From Achromobacter insolitus (lineage in GTDB: Bacteria; Pseudomonadota; Gammaproteobacteria; Burkholderiales; Burkholderiaceae_B), in contig NZ_NJIF01000005.1 in assembly GCF_002209555.1 (NCBI RefSeq), positions 1-64,000 of the forward strand: DNA of 64,000 nucleotides, given 5' to 3'. The notes under the pieces were generated by a model. The model had not been told where the DNA came from and made no database searches. It saw nothing but the letters and a program-made list of their open reading frames with translations. The translations under genes and the position numbers were made by a program. Below are positions 53,476 through 61,714 of this stretch, one piece after another (within the stretch, counting starts at the first letter, position 1; each line of letters opens with the position of its first letter).

Positions 53476-54393
53476 ATGGCTTCCTGCTTTTTCCCCCGTC
53501 TTGTCCTTCTCGCCTGTTTCTCGCTCTGGGCATCCTGGTGCTCCGCCCAGACAGTGGCCCTGACGTTCGATGACGGACTCAATCCGGGCAAGCAGCCGGA
53601 AGCGGTTCAATGGAATGCCCAGCTACTGGACGCCTTGCGCAACCAAGGGATCCAGTCCGCGTTGTTTCCCTCGCTGATCCGCATAGGCGGCGCGGAAGGT
53701 TTGGCGCTGGTGGCCGAATGGTCGCGGGCGGGACACTCGGTCGGGAACCACACCGCCAACCACCGCAGTCTGGCCAATTCCCAGGTGTCGCTGGCAGCGT
53801 TCATTGCCGATGTGGAAACAGCGGATGCCGCCCTCCGGAACATGCCTACCTTCGTACCGATGTTGAGGTTCCCCTATCTGAAGGAAGGCGATACGCCAGC
53901 CAAACGTGATGGGATGCGCATCTGGATGACGAAGAACGGCTACCGGAGCGCACCGGTATCCATCGACGCAAGCGACTGGTATTACAGCCGCGTCTATGCC
54001 GATCACATGAAGGCAGGCCAAACTGCCAAGGCCCAGGGAGTGAAGCAGCGCTACATCCGCCATTTGCTGGACCGCGCGGCGTATTACGACGGGCTGGCAC
54101 GCCAAGTCCTGGGACGCAGCCCGAAGCATGTCATGCTGTTGCACACCAACCAGCTCAATGCCGACGCCCTGCCGGACGTGATTGCCGCGCTGACCGCCCA
54201 AGGGTGGACAATCGCCGCGGCGAACGCCGCGTTTGAAGATCCGCTGTACGCTCAGGCGCCCGATAACCTGCCCGCTGGCGAAAGCATCGTCTGGGCGCTA
54301 GCCAAAGCCGGCAACCTCCCGGGCCTGCGCTATCCGGCAGAGGACTCCACGTATGAGGAACCGTTATTGCGGGACGCCGGCCTATTGCCCTGA
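53476..54393 (+). CDS. NodB-type polysaccharide deacetylase, exported
   Basis: A 305-aa carbohydrate esterase-4 protein. The signal peptide (about residues 1-24) precedes TVALTFDDGLN (the catalytic Asp-Asp), then GHSVGNHTANHRSLAN (metal His motif), and RFPYLKEG. The C-terminal helix-rich region contains the YYSRVYAD segment. ATG 53476 is preferred over an upstream TTG at 53458. It probably deacetylates a periplasmic or envelope glycan. The last conserved His is in HVMLLHTNQLNADAL. Confidence 0.92.
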   Translation: MASCFFPRLVLLACFSLWASWCSAQTVALTFDDGLNPGKQPEAVQWNAQLLDALRNQGIQSALFPSLIRIGGAEGLALVAEWSRAGHSVGNHTANHRSLANSQVSLAAFIADVETADAALRNMPTFVPMLRFPYLKEGDTPAKRDGMRIWMTKNGYRSAPVSIDASDWYYSRVYADHMKAGQTAKAQGVKQRYIRHLLDRAAYYDGLARQVLGRSPKHVMLLHTNQLNADALPDVIAALTAQGWTIAAANAAFEDPLYAQAPDNLPAGESIVWALAKAGNLPGLRYPAEDSTYEEPLLRDAGLLP

Positions 54394-54413
54394 TTGCGCC
54401 ATCGTGCAAGCTG

Positions 54414-54821
54414 CTATTTGGCGCCTGCCGCATTCAAGCGCACCGCGGCACGGATCAGCGCCTTGAAAGCCGCTTCGTCCAGGGACTCTCCCTGGCGGAT
54501 ATCGATGGCGCGCCGCGTATTGCCGTCCAGGCTGGCGTTGAAGAGTCCCGTGGGATCCTCCAGGACCGCGCCCTTGGCGAATGTCAGCTTGACGGCGCTT
54601 TTGTAGGCCTCGCCGGTGCAGATAATGCCGTCGTGCGACCACACCGGCACCCGCCACTTCCACTCTTCGACCACGTCGGGATCGGCTTGCCTGATCACGG
54701 CCCTGACGAGCGCGAGCGTCTGACCCCGCCAGTCACCCAGCTCGCGGATCCTGGCGTCTATCAGACTGGCAGGGGTCTCTCCAGCGTGTTCCTGTCCTGC
54801 GCTGCTTGTCTTGGTATTCAT
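54414..54821 (-). CDS. DUF1801-family protein
   Basis: A 135-aa protein of the DUF1801/YdhG-like family. The core VEEWKWRVPVWSHDGIICTGEAYKSAVKLTFAKGA is typical. It begins MNTKTSSAGQEH. The ATG is at 54821. It is convergent with the deacetylase (20 bases between stops). Function unknown; iron-chaperone-like annotations exist for relatives but are not supported here. Confidence 0.88.
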   Translation of the reverse strand: MNTKTSSAGQEHAGETPASLIDARIRELGDWRGQTLALVRAVIRQADPDVVEEWKWRVPVWSHDGIICTGEAYKSAVKLTFAKGAVLEDPTGLFNASLDGNTRRAIDIRQGESLDEAAFKALIRAAVRLNAAGAK

Positions 54822-54957
54822 GCCATATTCCGGAAAAGACCGCGGGCGGATACTTCAGAAGAATACATGCATCGGTGCCGGAAAATTTGTTAACGTGGTC
54901 AGCAAACCAAAATATCGAGCGGACTAACTGGATTACGGGAGAGGAGATTCAAGCGCA

Positions 54958-56355
54958 ATGGCTAATCTGGTTTTGTTATTGCTGGGCGTGGATTATCTGC
55001 GCAAGCGCGCCCGCGCCTTGTATGTCATCGGCGGCCTGCTTCTGCTGATAGGCGTTACGCTATTTATCGACGCGCTGGATAATGCCGTCTATTTTCCGCT
55101 GAACTTCTTCGCGGCGCTGCTGGTGCTCGAGGGCCTGGCCACGCTGGTGATCGCCAAATCGGGCGTGGGCGGCCAACGGGTGCTGCGGTATGCCAAAGGC
55201 GCCATCGTGCTGACTGCGGGCGTGCTGGTCCTGGTCGGGCACCACCATGGGCATTTCGTGCTGTCCATGCTGTTCGGCCTGATGTTCCTGATGGACGGGC
55301 TGATCCAATGCACCGCCGCCTATGTGGTGCGTTATGAGCGCTGGCGCTATGTTTTCGCTTCGGGCGTCGCGGAAATCCTGCTGGCCATTTTCTTTTTCCA
55401 GCCGTACCCCACCCATTACGTCGGTACGGTGCCGTATTGCCTTGGGCTGTTCCTGGCGTTTTCGGGTCTGCACCTGCTGTCGCTGGCGCGCCGGGTCCGC
55501 AACCTGGACTCCAATCCGGCCCTGGACGTCAACCCCAGCCCGGACTTCATGCCCACGCGCGCCGACAGCCCCGCACAGAGGGTATTCGACGGCCCTCCCC
55601 TGGAATCGGAGCGCGCGCTGACCGTTCACGTCTGGACGCCATCCGGTTCGGCCAAGACCCAGACACGCAACTACCCCGTCGTGAACCGCTATATCGCCGC
55701 CGTGGACATCAATGGCGTGGTTTCCACCGGCCATGCCGCGCTGGAATCGCCGGAAGGCATCTACATCAGCCTGTACCCGGCCCAGGAGATCGACCACTCT
55801 CCGGAACAGTTCGGCACCCTACTGCGCGCCACGGCCGAGAACAACGTGCCGGGCGTTTTCCAGCCCGACTACGCCACCGAGTCCAAGGCCTGGACGCCGT
55901 CGACGACCCGGGTCCGCATCCGCAACTATGACGCGGCCAAGCTACAGGCATTCTGGGACGAATACCGCAAGACCACCACCTACAACCTGACTCACCGGAA
56001 CTGCTCCAGTTCCGTGTCCAGCGCGCTGGAAGCCGCGCTGGACGGCGTGGTTGGCCGCTTGCATGGCGCAGGCGCCGGATGGCGTGTGCTGCTGCGCCTC
56101 CTGCTGACGCCCGAACTGTGGGTGGCGGCACAGATCCGCAAGCGCGCCCTGACCATGGCCTGGACCCCTGGCCTGACGCTGGACTATGCGCGCGCGCTCA
56201 GCATGTTGGCGGACCCGCGGCCGTTCGGCTGGTGGAAGGTATCGCAGGACGCGCTGCGGCAGATCGCCCGCATGCGCGCCGGCTGGCGCAAGCAGGACCG
56301 CCACGCGCACGCCCGCAATGCGGAGCAGGCCGAGTCGTCGCAAGGGGCGCAATGA
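54958..56355 (+). CDS. HdeD-like membrane protein with C-terminal Cys/His hydrolase-like domain
   Basis: A 465-aa fusion. Residues about 1-180 have six hydrophobic helices in the HdeD-like pattern (LYVIGGLLLLIGVTLFIDA; FGLMFLMDGLIQCTAAYVVRYERWRYVFASGVAEILLAI). Residues about 215-365 form a cytoplasmic or periplasmic domain with H259 (STGHAALES) and C349 (HRNCSSSVSSALEAAL), resembling the Cys/His signature of the downstream DUF4105 protein. The remainder is helical and basic. The stop (56353-56355) overlaps the ATG of a 24-codon bridging ORF. The domain pairing suggests an envelope thiol hydrolase or acyltransferase; function not known. Confidence 0.85.
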   Translation: MANLVLLLLGVDYLRKRARALYVIGGLLLLIGVTLFIDALDNAVYFPLNFFAALLVLEGLATLVIAKSGVGGQRVLRYAKGAIVLTAGVLVLVGHHHGHFVLSMLFGLMFLMDGLIQCTAAYVVRYERWRYVFASGVAEILLAIFFFQPYPTHYVGTVPYCLGLFLAFSGLHLLSLARRVRNLDSNPALDVNPSPDFMPTRADSPAQRVFDGPPLESERALTVHVWTPSGSAKTQTRNYPVVNRYIAAVDINGVVSTGHAALESPEGIYISLYPAQEIDHSPEQFGTLLRATAENNVPGVFQPDYATESKAWTPSTTRVRIRNYDAAKLQAFWDEYRKTTTYNLTHRNCSSSVSSALEAALDGVVGRLHGAGAGWRVLLRLLLTPELWVAAQIRKRALTMAWTPGLTLDYARALSMLADPRPFGWWKVSQDALRQIARMRAGWRKQDRHAHARNAEQAESSQGAQ

Positions 56356-56426
56356 TGCGCGCCCGCGGGCGCGGACCCGCAACGCGCGCACGGATGCACA
56401 CGCAAACGCAAACGCAAACCCCATGA
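56352..56426 (+). CDS. 24-residue bridging ORF
   Basis: ATG 56352 overlaps the TGA of the HdeD-like gene, and the ORF's own TGA (56424-56426) overlaps the ATG 56423 of the next gene. It reads MMRARGRGPATRARMHTQ followed by TQTQTP and contains three tandem ACGCAA hexamers. The double ATGA arrangement suggests ribosomes pass straight through by re-initiation. It may be functional only as a coupler, and the peptide itself may not matter. Confidence 0.5.
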   Translation: MMRARGRGPATRARMHTQTQTQTP

Positions 56427-57466
56427 TGCTGCATCTCGTGCTCGGCGTGGCCATCGTGGCCGGCGCCGCCTGGGGCGCGGCGGCCCTCTGGTTCCAGTCT
56501 CCGTACCGGGGCCGCGCACGCGCCGCCTTGTCCGCGGCATGGCTGGCGCTTGCTGCGGCTGCATTGAGCGGACTGGTCCTGGGACATTCTTTTCCCGCCT
56601 GGCTGTTCGGCGCCCTGCTGCTGGCGCTGATAGCCTGGTGGACGCTAGGGGTGCGTGCTTCCAACGACCGCCAATGGATGCCTGAAGTCGCCCGCCAGAC
56701 CCAGGGCTCGATAGAGGGCGATATCGTCACCTTGCGCAACGTGCGCAACTTTGACTGGCGCTCGCGCACCGACTACGACATCCGCTGGGAAACTCGCACC
56801 TACGATCTGACGCGGCTGGCTTCGGTGGATCTGGCGTTGTCCTATTGGGGCCGGCCCGCCGTCGCCCACGCCATGGTGTCGTTCGGCTTCGACGATGGGC
56901 AATACGTGGTGTTCTCGGTGGAGATCCGCCGCAAGCTGCACGACGTGTTCTCCGAAATCGGCGGCTTCTTCCGCCAGTACGAACTGGCGGTACTGGCTTC
57001 CACCGAGGAAGACAGCCTGCGCGTGCGCACCAACGTGCGTGGCGAGGAAGGCTACTTGTACCGCGTGCACATGCCGGAAGGCGCTGCCCGCAAGCTGTTC
57101 CTTTCCTATGTAGAAACCGCGACCCGGCTGGTGGCCAAGCCCCGCTTCTACAACACACTGACGGGTAACTGCACCACCATCGTGTACCGGCTGGCGGACG
57201 AGATCGTGCCCGGCCTGCCCCTGGATTACCGGCTGCTGCTGTCGGGCTACCTGCCCGAGTACCTGTATCGGCTTGACGCGCTGGAAGGCGCCGACAGTCC
57301 CGAGGGATACCGGCAAGCGGGCCATTACACGCAGCGCGCCCGCGCCACCTCGGACGCAGCAGAGTTCTCGCGCAACATCCGGCGCGGCGTGCCAGGCATT
57401 TCGCAGATGCCGGATCAGGACGCTTCGGCCCTTCCCACAGCGGGTGCGCGCAGCAGTTCGATGTAG
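56423..57466 (+). CDS. DUF4105/Lnb-like membrane protein
   Basis: A 347-aa protein: three membrane helices at about residues 5-25, 35-55 and 58-78, then a domain of about 250 residues matching DUF4105 (Lnb N-terminal periplasmic domain family). Its putative catalytic residues are H149 (VAHAMVSFGF) and C250 (TGNCTTIVYRLADE). The family includes a lipoprotein N-acyltransferase described in Bacteroides, but this protein has a different membrane architecture, so activity is not assigned. Its start is coupled to the upstream gene by the bridging ORF. The C-terminus is hydrophilic. Confidence 0.87.
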   Translation: MMLHLVLGVAIVAGAAWGAAALWFQSPYRGRARAALSAAWLALAAAALSGLVLGHSFPAWLFGALLLALIAWWTLGVRASNDRQWMPEVARQTQGSIEGDIVTLRNVRNFDWRSRTDYDIRWETRTYDLTRLASVDLALSYWGRPAVAHAMVSFGFDDGQYVVFSVEIRRKLHDVFSEIGGFFRQYELAVLASTEEDSLRVRTNVRGEEGYLYRVHMPEGAARKLFLSYVETATRLVAKPRFYNTLTGNCTTIVYRLADEIVPGLPLDYRLLLSGYLPEYLYRLDALEGADSPEGYRQAGHYTQRARATSDAAEFSRNIRRGVPGISQMPDQDASALPTAGARSSSM

Positions 57467-57527
57467 GCGGCCAGGGTCTGCGGCGGATCGAAGATTTTCC
57501 GTCAACGCGATGAACCAAGGCCTAGGT

Positions 57528-58433
57528 TCAGGCGTGCGCAGCCATCTGCGCGGCCTCGCCCAGCAGCGCATCCAGCAGACGGCGCGCCGGCACGGTCAGC
57601 GGCGCATCCGCGCGGTGCGTCACATAGATGACGGTCTTGGGCAAAGGGTCGATGAGATCCAGGCGGACCAGTCCCAGCGCGGGGCCGTAACGGTCCAGAA
57701 ACCCTTGCGGCATGATGCCGACCAGATCCAGCTGCGGCATCAGCGCCAGCAGCGTGGAGAACGACTCGCACTCCAGTTGCAGATGCAAGGCGCGCGCCTG
57801 CACTTCGTCGGCGTATAGCGCCCTGGGATCGCCCGGTCCTTGCGCCGGTCCCGTCAGTACCCAGGCGGCCTCGGCCAGCTCGCTCAGGCGGCGGACACGG
57901 GCAAGCGGATGCGCGGCGCGCGCAACCACGACCGACTGGCTTTCGAACAGGGGTTGCACGGCCAGGTCGCCGCCACCGCCGGCTTCAGGCAAGGGCCCAA
58001 GCGCCATGTCGAGTTCGCCGGACCGGATGCGCTCCAGCGCCTGCGGATAAAGTGTGTCGCGCACGCGCAGCCGCACTTGCGGCCAGCGCGCGCCGTAGCG
58101 CGCCACCGCGCCCGGCGCCAGCAGGATTGCGGCGGCCGGCGACACGCCCAGCGTCACCTGCGCCTCCGCGCCACGCAGATGCCAGGCAAGGTCCTCATGG
58201 GCCTTTTCGATCTCGCGCATGACGACGGCGGCGCGCGCCGCGAGGATTTCGCCGGCCTGCGCCAGCCGCACGCCCTTCGGCGTGCGCAGCACCAGCTCCG
58301 TGCCGACCTCTTCTTCCAGCTGGCGCAACGCCTTGGTCAGCGCTGGTTGCGACACGTTCAGGACCTGCGCGGCAGCGCGCATGCTGCCTGTCCGCGCCAG
58401 GGTGAGCAACAGGTTCAGATGCTGGAGTCGCAA
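57528..58433 (-). CDS. LysR-family transcriptional regulator (TTG start)
   Basis: LysR-type regulator of 301 aa beginning at TTG 58433, preceded by GGAGAGG. The helix-turn-helix is standard (LNLLLTLARTGSMRAAAQVLNVSQPALTKALRQLEEEVG). The effector domain has VTLGVSPAAAILLAPGAVARYG and DLVGIMPQGFLDRYG. It is divergent from the sulfatase operon across an intergenic palindrome and most likely controls it. The 58-bp gap after the DUF4105 gene (convergent) is unremarkable. Confidence 0.93.
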   Translation of the reverse strand: MRLQHLNLLLTLARTGSMRAAAQVLNVSQPALTKALRQLEEEVGTELVLRTPKGVRLAQAGEILAARAAVVMREIEKAHEDLAWHLRGAEAQVTLGVSPAAAILLAPGAVARYGARWPQVRLRVRDTLYPQALERIRSGELDMALGPLPEAGGGGDLAVQPLFESQSVVVARAAHPLARVRRLSELAEAAWVLTGPAQGPGDPRALYADEVQARALHLQLECESFSTLLALMPQLDLVGIMPQGFLDRYGPALGLVRLDLIDPLPKTVIYVTHRADAPLTVPARRLLDALLGEAAQMAAHA

Positions 58434-58448
58434 GCCGCCTCTCCGGCC

Positions 58449-58465
58449 GATTACCAGGGGTAATC
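58449..58465. promoter_or_regulatory. LTTR operator between LysR and sulfatase
   Basis: GATTACC-agg-GGTAATC is a perfect 7-bp inverted repeat containing T-N11-A, the LysR operator core. It sits 16 bases from the LysR start and about 80 bases before the sulfatase ATG, the expected layout for a divergent LysR pair. Confidence 0.7.
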
Positions 58466-58545
58466 GACATCAAAACAATTCAAGGGATGGGCGCGCAGGC
58501 CGTCGATAGAATTCCTGCATGCCCCATCGGAGACAGGAGCCTAGC

Positions 58546-60228
58546 ATGACCCGAGGCGTGAAGAACATTCTCTTCATCATGTGCGACCAGCTGCGCTACG
58601 ACCATCTTTCCTGCTTTGGCCACCCCACGCTGAAGACGCCGAACCTGGATGCGCTGGCGGCGCGCGGCATGGTCTTCGACCGCGCCTACGTGCAGTCGCC
58701 CGTATGCGGTCCGTCGCGCATGAGTTACTACACGGGCCGCTACGTGCATGCGCATGGCGCCAGCTGGAACTTCGTGCCGCTGAAGGCGGGAGAAATGACC
58801 ATAGGCGACCATCTGCGGCCCCTGGGCGTGCGTTCCGTGCTGGTGGGCAAGACGCATATGCGGGCGGACTTGGCCGGCATGTCGCGGCTGGGCATCGACC
58901 CGGCGTCGGTCATCGGCCGCCGCATTGCCGAGTGCGGCTTCGACGCCTACGAACGCGACGATGGCATCCATCCATACTCCGGCCACGATCCCGACCCGCG
59001 CTACAACGACTATCTGCGCGCGCAGGGGTACGGCGGCGACAATCCCTGGGAAAGCTGGGCCAACTCCGCCGTGGACACGGACGGCACGGTGCGTTCGGGC
59101 TGGTTCCTCAAGTATTCCAACCTGCCCGCGCGCGTGCCGGACGAACATTCGGAGACGCCGTACATCACGCGCCGGGTGATGGACTTCATCAGCGAAGCCG
59201 GCGAACAGCCGTGGTGCCTGCACCTGTCCTACATCAAGCCCCACTGGCCCTATCTGGCGCCGGCGCCCTACGCCGGCCTGTACGGGCCGGAAGATGCGTT
59301 GCCGGTGGTGCGCAATGACGCCGAACGGGCCGATCCGCACCCCGTCTACGCCGCGATGATGAAGCACCGCGTATCGGCGACCTTCTCCGAGCCCGGTGTG
59401 CGCGAGGCCGTCATGCCGGGCTATATGGGACTGATCAAGCAGATCGACGACCAGCTCGGCGTGCTGTTCCGCTTCCTGGAAGCGCGCGGCCTGTTCGACA
59501 ACACCATGATCGTTTTCACGTCCGATCACGGCGATTACCTGGGTGATCACTGGATGGGAGAAAAGGACCTGTTCCATGAACCCGTCATCCGCGCGCCACT
59601 GATCGTCTACGACCCGGATCCCCGCGCCGATGCGGCACGCGGCACCCGTTGCGCGGCCATGGTCGAAGCGATAGACCTGGCGCCGACCTTCCTGGACGCC
59701 TGCGGCGGAGTGCCGGTGCCCCACGTCATGGACGGACGTTCGCTGCGCCCCCTATTATTCGGTCAGACGCCGCCGGATTGGCGCGACCACGTCATCTGCG
59801 AATACGACTATGCCTTCCAGGATTCGCGCATCACGCTGGGCACGCCGGCACGGCAGGCCTGGCTGCGCATGGTGCGCGACGAGCGCTGGAAGTACGTGAT
59901 GGCCGAGGGCTACCGGCCAATGCTCTACGACCTGCTGGAAGACCCCAATGAATTCGTCGACCTGGGCGCCTCGCCCGCGCACGAAGCGGTGCGCCGGCGC
60001 ATGGAGGATCTGCTGTTCCGCTGGGCGCGCCAGCCCCGCCAACGCGCCACCGTGGCCGACGGCACCATCGAGTCCATCGAGGTCCAGCCTCGCATTTCCG
60101 AAGGCGGCATCCTGATCGGCTATTGGGACGAAGCCGACCTGGCCCGCGCCAGGCAAACCTTCAAGCCACGTTTCGCCTCATCCAACCCGCTCGTGAAGCC
60201 GACGCTGGATCGGCTGTCGCAATCCTGA
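58546..60228 (+). CDS. Sulfatase-family hydrolase
   Basis: A 560-aa sulfatase/phosphonate monoester hydrolase-like protein. The formylglycine motif is VCGPSRMSYYTGR (C-x-P-S-R, Cys to be oxidised), after KNILFIMCDQLRYDHLSC with metal Asp residues. TSDHGDYLGDHWMGEKDLFHEP supplies the second metal and DH residues. No signal peptide is seen, so it is likely cytoplasmic, like many phosphonate monoester hydrolases. AGGAG precedes ATG 58546 (an earlier ATG at 58519 lacks it). It is co-oriented with a cupin and a Bug receptor in a LysR-controlled unit. Confidence 0.92.
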   Translation: MTRGVKNILFIMCDQLRYDHLSCFGHPTLKTPNLDALAARGMVFDRAYVQSPVCGPSRMSYYTGRYVHAHGASWNFVPLKAGEMTIGDHLRPLGVRSVLVGKTHMRADLAGMSRLGIDPASVIGRRIAECGFDAYERDDGIHPYSGHDPDPRYNDYLRAQGYGGDNPWESWANSAVDTDGTVRSGWFLKYSNLPARVPDEHSETPYITRRVMDFISEAGEQPWCLHLSYIKPHWPYLAPAPYAGLYGPEDALPVVRNDAERADPHPVYAAMMKHRVSATFSEPGVREAVMPGYMGLIKQIDDQLGVLFRFLEARGLFDNTMIVFTSDHGDYLGDHWMGEKDLFHEPVIRAPLIVYDPDPRADAARGTRCAAMVEAIDLAPTFLDACGGVPVPHVMDGRSLRPLLFGQTPPDWRDHVICEYDYAFQDSRITLGTPARQAWLRMVRDERWKYVMAEGYRPMLYDLLEDPNEFVDLGASPAHEAVRRRMEDLLFRWARQPRQRATVADGTIESIEVQPRISEGGILIGYWDEADLARARQTFKPRFASSNPLVKPTLDRLSQS

Positions 60229-60238
60229 GGAGTGCAGC

Positions 60239-60691
60239 ATGATTCTCGAAACCCCAGACATCACCCGCGCGCACGCCGGCCTGGACGGCGTCTCCTGGAA
60301 CATCCTGGGCCAGGTATACGTGCCCAAGCAAGTCAGCCTGGACAGCATTTCCTGGCACGCCACTTTTCCCGAAGAGTCCTTCGTGCCACCGCACGTGCAC
60401 CCCAACCAGGACGAGTACATCTTCGTGCTGCACGGCCGCATCGACCTGCTGCTGGACGGCAGGAAAACCTCTGCCGGCCCGGGCGATCTGGTGCGCATGC
60501 CCCGCGGCGTGCCGCATGCCTTCTTCAACAATTCCGGCGTTCCCGCCACCGCGCTGTTCTGGGCGGCGCCCGCAGGCAAGCTGCTTGAGCTTTACCGCCG
60601 CATCCACAATATGTCGAGTCCGGCGGAGGTGGTGGCCGTGGCGCCGGAATACGACGTGATCTTCATGCCGCCTGTTTCGTCCGCGGCCTGA
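60239..60691 (+). CDS. Cupin-domain protein
   Basis: A 150-aa single-domain cupin. Cupin motif 1 is PPHVHPNQDEYIFVLHG (His, His, Glu) and motif 2 GDLVRMPRGVPHAFFN (His). The metal set is complete. GAGGAG precedes ATG 60239, 10 bases after the sulfatase stop. The Bug gene follows with a 3-base gap, so the three genes form one operon. Function unknown; possibly a small dioxygenase or isomerase for the sulfatase product. Confidence 0.9.
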   Translation: MILETPDITRAHAGLDGVSWNILGQVYVPKQVSLDSISWHATFPEESFVPPHVHPNQDEYIFVLHGRIDLLLDGRKTSAGPGDLVRMPRGVPHAFFNNSGVPATALFWAAPAGKLLELYRRIHNMSSPAEVVAVAPEYDVIFMPPVSSAA

Positions 60692-60694
60692 ACC

Positions 60695-61666
60695 ATGCGC
60701 CGCCGCACGCTACTCAAGGGCCTGTCCGCCGCCCTCGCCTGTACCCTGCCGTGGTCCGCCAGGGCCGCGTACCCGGACAAACCGCTGCGCATCATCGTGC
60801 CGCTGCCCGCGGCCAGCCCTCCCGACGTGCTGGCGCGCGTCATCGCGGAAAGGCTGCAGCGCCTGTGGGGGCAGCCGGTGGTCGTCGAGAACCGGCCGGG
60901 CGCGACCGGCATGATCGGCCTGGACGCAGTCGCCCGCAGCGCCCCGGACGGCTACACCGTGGGCATCATGTTCCTGACCCACACCGTGCTGCCCGCGCTG
61001 TTCGGCAAGGTGTCTTATCGCACCGACGGCGATTTCGCGCCGATCGCCAACCTGGTGTGGCTGTACAACGCCTTGCTCGTCGCGCCAGGCAGCGACTATG
61101 CCGACGTCCGCAGCCTGGTCGAGCAGGCCAGGCGCCAGCCCGGCAAGCTCAGCTACGGTTCAGGCGGCAACGGCTCACCCGCCCATCTGCTGGGCGCGGC
61201 CTTTTGCCAGGCGGCGGGGATAGACATGCTGCACGTGCCCTTCAAGGGCCCCGCCGAAGCGGCGCAGGCGCTCATGGGCGGCTATGTGCAGACCATGTTC
61301 GCCACCGCGTCCGTCGCCGTGCCGCTGGCGCAGTCCGGCAAGCTGCGCGCCCTGGCGGTCACGCGCGACGGCCGCATGGACGCCCTGCCCGGTGTGCCCA
61401 CCTTGGCCGAGGCCGGGGTGCCCGCGTTCGACCTGAAGGAGTGGGAAGGCATCGTCGCGCCCGCAGGCACGCCGCCAGAGCTGGTCGCCAAGTGGAACGG
61501 CGCCATGACGGCCATCCTGGCCGACGCCGGCGTGCGCGAACGGCTGGCCGGCCTGGGCATGGAGGCCGCCCAGGCCAACAGCCCGGCCGAATTCGCGGGG
61601 CTGATACGGGGCGAGCTGCAGCGCTGGTCGGCATTCGTGTCGGAACAGAAACTGCGCAACGGATGA
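60695..61666 (+). CDS. Bug-family (TTT) periplasmic substrate-binding protein
   Basis: Periplasmic solute receptor of 323 aa. It has an RR-containing signal peptide (RRRTLLKGLSAALACTLPWSARA) that could be Tat-dependent, then YPDKPLRIIVPLPAASPPDVLAR and the VVENRPGATGMIGLDAVARSAPDGYT motif. It starts 3 bases after the cupin stop, so it probably binds the same sulfated or phosphonated compound or product. No transporter permease is nearby. Confidence 0.93.
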   Translation: MRRRTLLKGLSAALACTLPWSARAAYPDKPLRIIVPLPAASPPDVLARVIAERLQRLWGQPVVVENRPGATGMIGLDAVARSAPDGYTVGIMFLTHTVLPALFGKVSYRTDGDFAPIANLVWLYNALLVAPGSDYADVRSLVEQARRQPGKLSYGSGGNGSPAHLLGAAFCQAAGIDMLHVPFKGPAEAAQALMGGYVQTMFATASVAVPLAQSGKLRALAVTRDGRMDALPGVPTLAEAGVPAFDLKEWEGIVAPAGTPPELVAKWNGAMTAILADAGVRERLAGLGMEAAQANSPAEFAGLIRGELQRWSAFVSEQKLRNG

Positions 61667-61714
61667 AGCGGGCGTGCCGGGCAACGGACGCCCGCCTGGC
61701 CGCCCGCCCAAGGC

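Noticed and set aside
56398..56420. ACGCAA hexamer run as a phase-variable tract
   Set aside because: Only about three copies, and a hexamer cannot shift the frame; it is mentioned only as part of the bridging ORF.
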